Assembly: GCA_938010625.1 (NCBI GenBank)
Contig: CALLVJ010000282.1
Span: forward strand, 1-6,922
Reading direction: 5' to 3'
Length of the DNA stretch: 6,922 nt
Origin: an uncultured Stomatobaculum sp.
GTDB taxonomy: Bacteria; Bacillota; Clostridia; Lachnospirales; Lachnospiraceae
Positions 5,020-6,922 of this stretch are shown piece after piece (the first letter of the stretch is position 1; each line of letters starts with the position of its first letter). The position numbers and the translations under genes are program-made. Under the pieces are notes generated by a model. The model had not been told where the DNA came from, ran no database searches, and saw only the letters and a program-made list of their open reading frames with translations.

Positions 5020-6711
5020 TTAGTTGGTAGCGATGATCTGCTTGATGTTGTTGTTGCCGTCAAGCACAACCTTGAAGCCGTCGCCGTCAACCTTGGAACC
5101 GCTCTTCACGACATTACCGGAGACGTTGATGACAACATACTTATTCTTCGTGATGCTCGTGAGGTCGGAGCCATTTGCCACACCAGTTTCCGTGCTGCTT
5201 TCGTCAACGTAGACAACATCGCCCTTGCCTGCCTGGCCAACCTTGCCGGTCGTGACATCCTTGCCTTTGAGATTCTTCTCATTGATGAAGTCTGTAACTG
5301 TCTCCCTCTTAAGCGTGGTCGTGTTAAGAACCTCGATCTTGTTGTCGGAGTCAGCGGTCATCAGCATGCCGCCGAGGTAGTACTTCTTCTCATTGAGACC
5401 TGTGGTGCCCTGGCCCTTCTTCGTGCCGCCCTTGCGGAAGTTGAAGGTGAAGGTCTCGCCGTCGAGCGAAATTCTCTGGTTGCCGGTCTTCATCGAGCCG
5501 TCCTTGTCCTCGTTGTCCGAGAAATAGTAGAACGCCCAATCAGAACTCATACTTCTAGCCGTATCCTCGAAGGTCTTCTGGCTGTCATACTTGTTGTCAT
5601 CATCCGCATACTCGAGAATCTCGTTGTTGTTGACGCGGAGCAGTGCGAGGCCGGAAATCATGCCGCCCTTGAGGTCGAACGCGTACTTCTTGCCCTTGAT
5701 CGCCTTGATCTCGCCGGCATAGATCTTGCCGTTTCCGTCAGCGTAGTACCATCTGTCAGCGCCGTCGTCGTAGTCCTTGTAGTTGAGGTAATACCCCGGA
5801 ACCACCTTGAACCAGCCCTTGGTGAAGCGAGCGCCGTCCTCCGGAGAGGAGAAATACATGAATTCCTTCGCATAGTCTCTAGCCGGGTTCGAAGTGGCCG
5901 TATTGCTGGAAGTACCTCTTCTGCTGAGATCCTTGCTGGCATTGTCTGTCGTAGCAGAGTGCCAGTCAGCGATCATACGGCCCCACTCATCAAAGCCATA
6001 CTTTCTGCCGTTGATGGTCTTGTTGGTGCTGTCGGTCTGCTTCACGCCCGAGGACTTGAAGTAGAACCAGCGAACCTGGTCAGCATCCCAGTAGGAATCG
6101 CCCGGCTGCTCATCCTCAGCGTCAGCGACATCGGTCAGTGCAATCTCTCTCCAGCCAACGCTCATTGCGCCGTCGTTCTCATCGCCGAAGTAGTAATCGC
6201 ACTCCTGGAAAGCGGTGTCATCGTAGTCCGTGACGCCATCTTCCTTCTTGACCCAGCCGTACTGCATCTTGCCATCCTCGTCGAAGGCATAGGTCTTGCC
6301 GTTGATGACCTTCTTGAAGATGTTGCCGGAGCTGTGGCTGTTCTTGTAAGCCTTGCCGTTTGCCTGGAAGTAGTACCACCACACATCCGGCTGGTTCTCC
6401 TCGCCAGCATTCTCATTGTCGATTGCGACCCAACGGTTGCGAACCATAGCGCCGTTTGCATCGACATAGTAGTAGTCGTCATTGTCCTCGATCAGGCTGT
6501 CTGTTGCCATGTTGCCTGCATCGTCGAGGTAGAAACGGTTGTCGCCGGAATACTCCCAGCTGTTTGCAACCTTCTCACCTGCTCTGTTGTAGTACACCCA
6601 TGTGCCATCCTCTTCCTGCCAGCCGGTAGCTGCGAAAGAAGTCATGGATGCACCGATTGCAAGAAGCGCTGCTGCAGAAACGACTGCAGCAATCTTTGTC
6701 TGCTTTCTCAT
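5020..6711 (-). CDS. Large secreted cell-wall-binding repeat protein
   Basis: The 563-residue product starts with a signal peptide (MRKQTK, hydrophobic 7-21, cleavage near SFA-A at 27/28). Residues 29-440 are aromatic/Gly/Asp-rich repeats of the choline-binding/cell-wall-binding type (for example GWQEEDGTWVYYNRAGE 30-46, INGKTYAFDEDGKMQYGW 136-153). These probably hold it non-covalently to wall polymers; the ligand is unknown. Three long units repeat a fixed order of modules (91-187, 188-300, 301-411). A partial further unit lies around 414-455 (DGETFTFNFRKGG, LNEKKYYLGGMLM). The last 100 or so residues (about 460-563) are polar, rich in Val, Lys, Thr, Gly and Asn, and unrecognised. No enzymatic domain, LPXTG or membrane anchor is seen. 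The start has AAGGAG 13 bases upstream, slightly far. It has its own promoter and terminator. Confidence 0.9.
   Translation of the reverse strand: MRKQTKIAAVVSAAALLAIGASMTSFAATGWQEEDGTWVYYNRAGEKVANSWEYSGDNRFYLDDAGNMATDSLIEDNDDYYYVDANGAMVRNRWVAIDNENAGEENQPDVWWYYFQANGKAYKNSHSSGNIFKKVINGKTYAFDEDGKMQYGWVKKEDGVTDYDDTAFQECDYYFGDENDGAMSVGWREIALTDVADAEDEQPGDSYWDADQVRWFYFKSSGVKQTDSTNKTINGRKYGFDEWGRMIADWHSATTDNASKDLSRRGTSSNTATSNPARDYAKEFMYFSSPEDGARFTKGWFKVVPGYYLNYKDYDDGADRWYYADGNGKIYAGEIKAIKGKKYAFDLKGGMISGLALLRVNNNEILEYADDDNKYDSQKTFEDTARSMSSDWAFYYFSDNEDKDGSMKTGNQRISLDGETFTFNFRKGGTKKGQGTTGLNEKKYYLGGMLMTADSDNKIEVLNTTTLKRETVTDFINEKNLKGKDVTTGKVGQAGKGDVVYVDESSTETGVANGSDLTSITKNKYVVINVSGNVVKSGSKVDGDGFKVVLDGNNNIKQIIATN
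5479..6441 (-). repeat. Three long protein-coding repeat units in the surface protein
   Basis: Units cover residues 91-187, 188-300 and 301-411. Each contains, in order, a Trp-Tyr/Phe-Tyr strand (W112, W215, W321), an I-x-G-K/R-x-Y-x-F-D segment (136, 233, 338), a YYF/MYF strand (173, 285, 395), and a closing G-W or G-N (186, 299, 410). Spacing between equivalents is 97-113 residues. The DNA has diverged, with only short shared stretches such as TGCCGTTGATG at the ING codons, so the duplication is old. Confidence 0.7.
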
Positions 6712-6756
6712 AATAAATGCACTCTCCTTTTAAATTTTGAAATCCGCTTTAGTTAA

Positions 6757-6777
6757 ACCCTAATTGCGTTCAAGGGT
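6757..6777. repeat. Inverted repeat spanning the predicted transcript start
   Basis: ACCCT (6757-6761) and AGGGT (6773-6777) are five-base arms 11 bases apart, lying just after the -10 box and over the predicted start of the surface-protein transcript. It could be an operator or a 5' leader stem. The stretch TAAACCCTA is shared with the inverted repeat at 4881-4901. Short arms keep confidence low. Confidence 0.3.
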
Positions 6778-6806
6778 ATCATACTACTAAAAAGTAGATT
6801 TATCAA
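6778..6806 (-). promoter_or_regulatory. Strong predicted sigma-A promoter of the surface-protein gene, with a palindromic spacer
   Basis: On the minus strand -35 TTGATA (6801-6806) and -10 TATGAT (6778-6783) are exactly 17 bases apart; each matches the consensus at five of six positions. The start is predicted near 6771, giving a leader of about 60 bases. The spacer holds an inverted repeat, CTACT-TTTT-AGTAG (6784-6797), a good position for a regulator to act. Confidence 0.75.
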
Positions 6807-6849
6807 CCAAATTTTACAATCTTCTTCTTCTCTCCCTCGAACTTGTGCC

Positions 6850-6861
6850 TAGTATATACTA
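6850..6861. repeat. 12-bp perfect palindrome upstream of the surface-protein promoter
   Basis: TAGTATATACTA is a perfect palindrome 44 bases upstream of the -35 box. It lies in strongly AT-rich DNA, where short palindromes arise more easily, so a regulator site is only a possibility. Confidence 0.4.
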
Positions 6862-6865
6862 TTTT

Positions 6866-6894
6866 TTGCCAAAATTCTATATCTTTTCTATAGA
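6866..6894 (+). promoter_or_regulatory. Possible divergent promoter reading off the right edge
   Basis: On the plus strand TTGCCA (6866-6871) and TATAGA (6889-6894) are 17 bases apart, pointing away from the surface-protein gene. The -10 box is one arm of an inverted repeat (TCTATA 6876-6881, TATAGA 6889-6894). If real, it would start a transcript near 6901 for a gene outside the window. AT-rich DNA makes chance matches common. Confidence 0.3.
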
Positions 6895-6922
6895 CATTTT
6901 CTTACAAAACTTTTACTTTATC

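Noticed and set aside
5959..6756. 265-residue hydrophobic plus-strand open frame resembling a membrane protein
   Set aside because: It is antisense to the Asp/Tyr/Asn-rich repeats of the surface protein, whose complementary codons automatically give Val, Ile and Leu. It also runs through the surface gene's start and leader.
74..6764. CCCTAAT recurring near 75, 4818 and 6758 as a shared regulatory motif
   Set aside because: A 7-base word is expected to recur by chance in a window of this size, and its position relative to the predicted promoters differs each time.
4747..6910. 11-base word TCTTACAAAAC at 6900-6910 and inverted at 4747-4757
   Set aside because: Matches of this length between two places are expected by chance in nearly 7 kb read on both strands, and the flanks do not match.
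1..6922. CRISPR array, insertion sequence, prophage or defence system
   Set aside because: I found no regularly spaced direct repeats, transposase or phage genes. The only recombinase-like gene is a chromosomal Xer type without its catalytic centre.

Overview
The window looks like chromosomal DNA from a low-G+C-lineage Gram-positive anaerobe, most likely a Lachnospiraceae-type Clostridium relative with a moderately high G+C genome. This rests on the secreted proteins with tryptophan/tyrosine/glycine-rich cell-wall-binding repeats (including a TTTPDGY-type motif that I associate with this family), the strong GGAG-type ribosome sites, the sigma-A-like promoters and the housekeeping gene types. 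The genus is a guess; an oral Lachnospiraceae would fit.

All recognisable genes lie on the minus strand, so transcription runs from right to left. The right end (6712-6922) is an AT-rich control region with a strong promoter (TTGATA-17-TATGAT) whose spacer is an inverted repeat, and several palindromes further upstream. It drives a 563-residue secreted cell-wall-binding protein (5020-6711) built from three large repeat units of about 100-113 residues plus an unrecognised C-terminal region. A 10-bp hairpin terminator follows (4938-4961). After a 381-base intergenic stretch with its own promoter (perfect TATAAT) comes a 287-residue secreted protein (3775-4638) with one wall-binding-like segment and an unknown beta-rich domain. 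Five bases later starts a Nudix ADP-ribose pyrophosphatase (3197-3769), probably read by translational coupling.

A large GC-rich hairpin (3062-3099) ends that unit, and a new promoter overlaps its U-tract. This promoter serves a XerC/XerD-like tyrosine recombinase (2183-2998) overlapping uvrB (120-2186) by ATGA. The recombinase appears catalytically dead: the box II His and Arg are Gln and Lys, and the final Gly-His box and Tyr nucleophile are absent. UvrB is complete with all helicase motifs and the UVR domain. The left edge holds the 5' part of a tRNA-Arg(CCG) gene with its own promoter; its last acceptor bases are outside the window.

Functionally the window joins a cell-surface part (two secreted proteins) to a housekeeping part (nucleotide-sugar clean-up, a vestigial recombinase, excision repair, tRNA). 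I see no CRISPR array, insertion sequence or defence system. The points most worth a second look are the degenerate recombinase kept in frame ahead of uvrB, the surface protein coupled to the Nudix gene, and the palindrome-rich promoter region at the right end.
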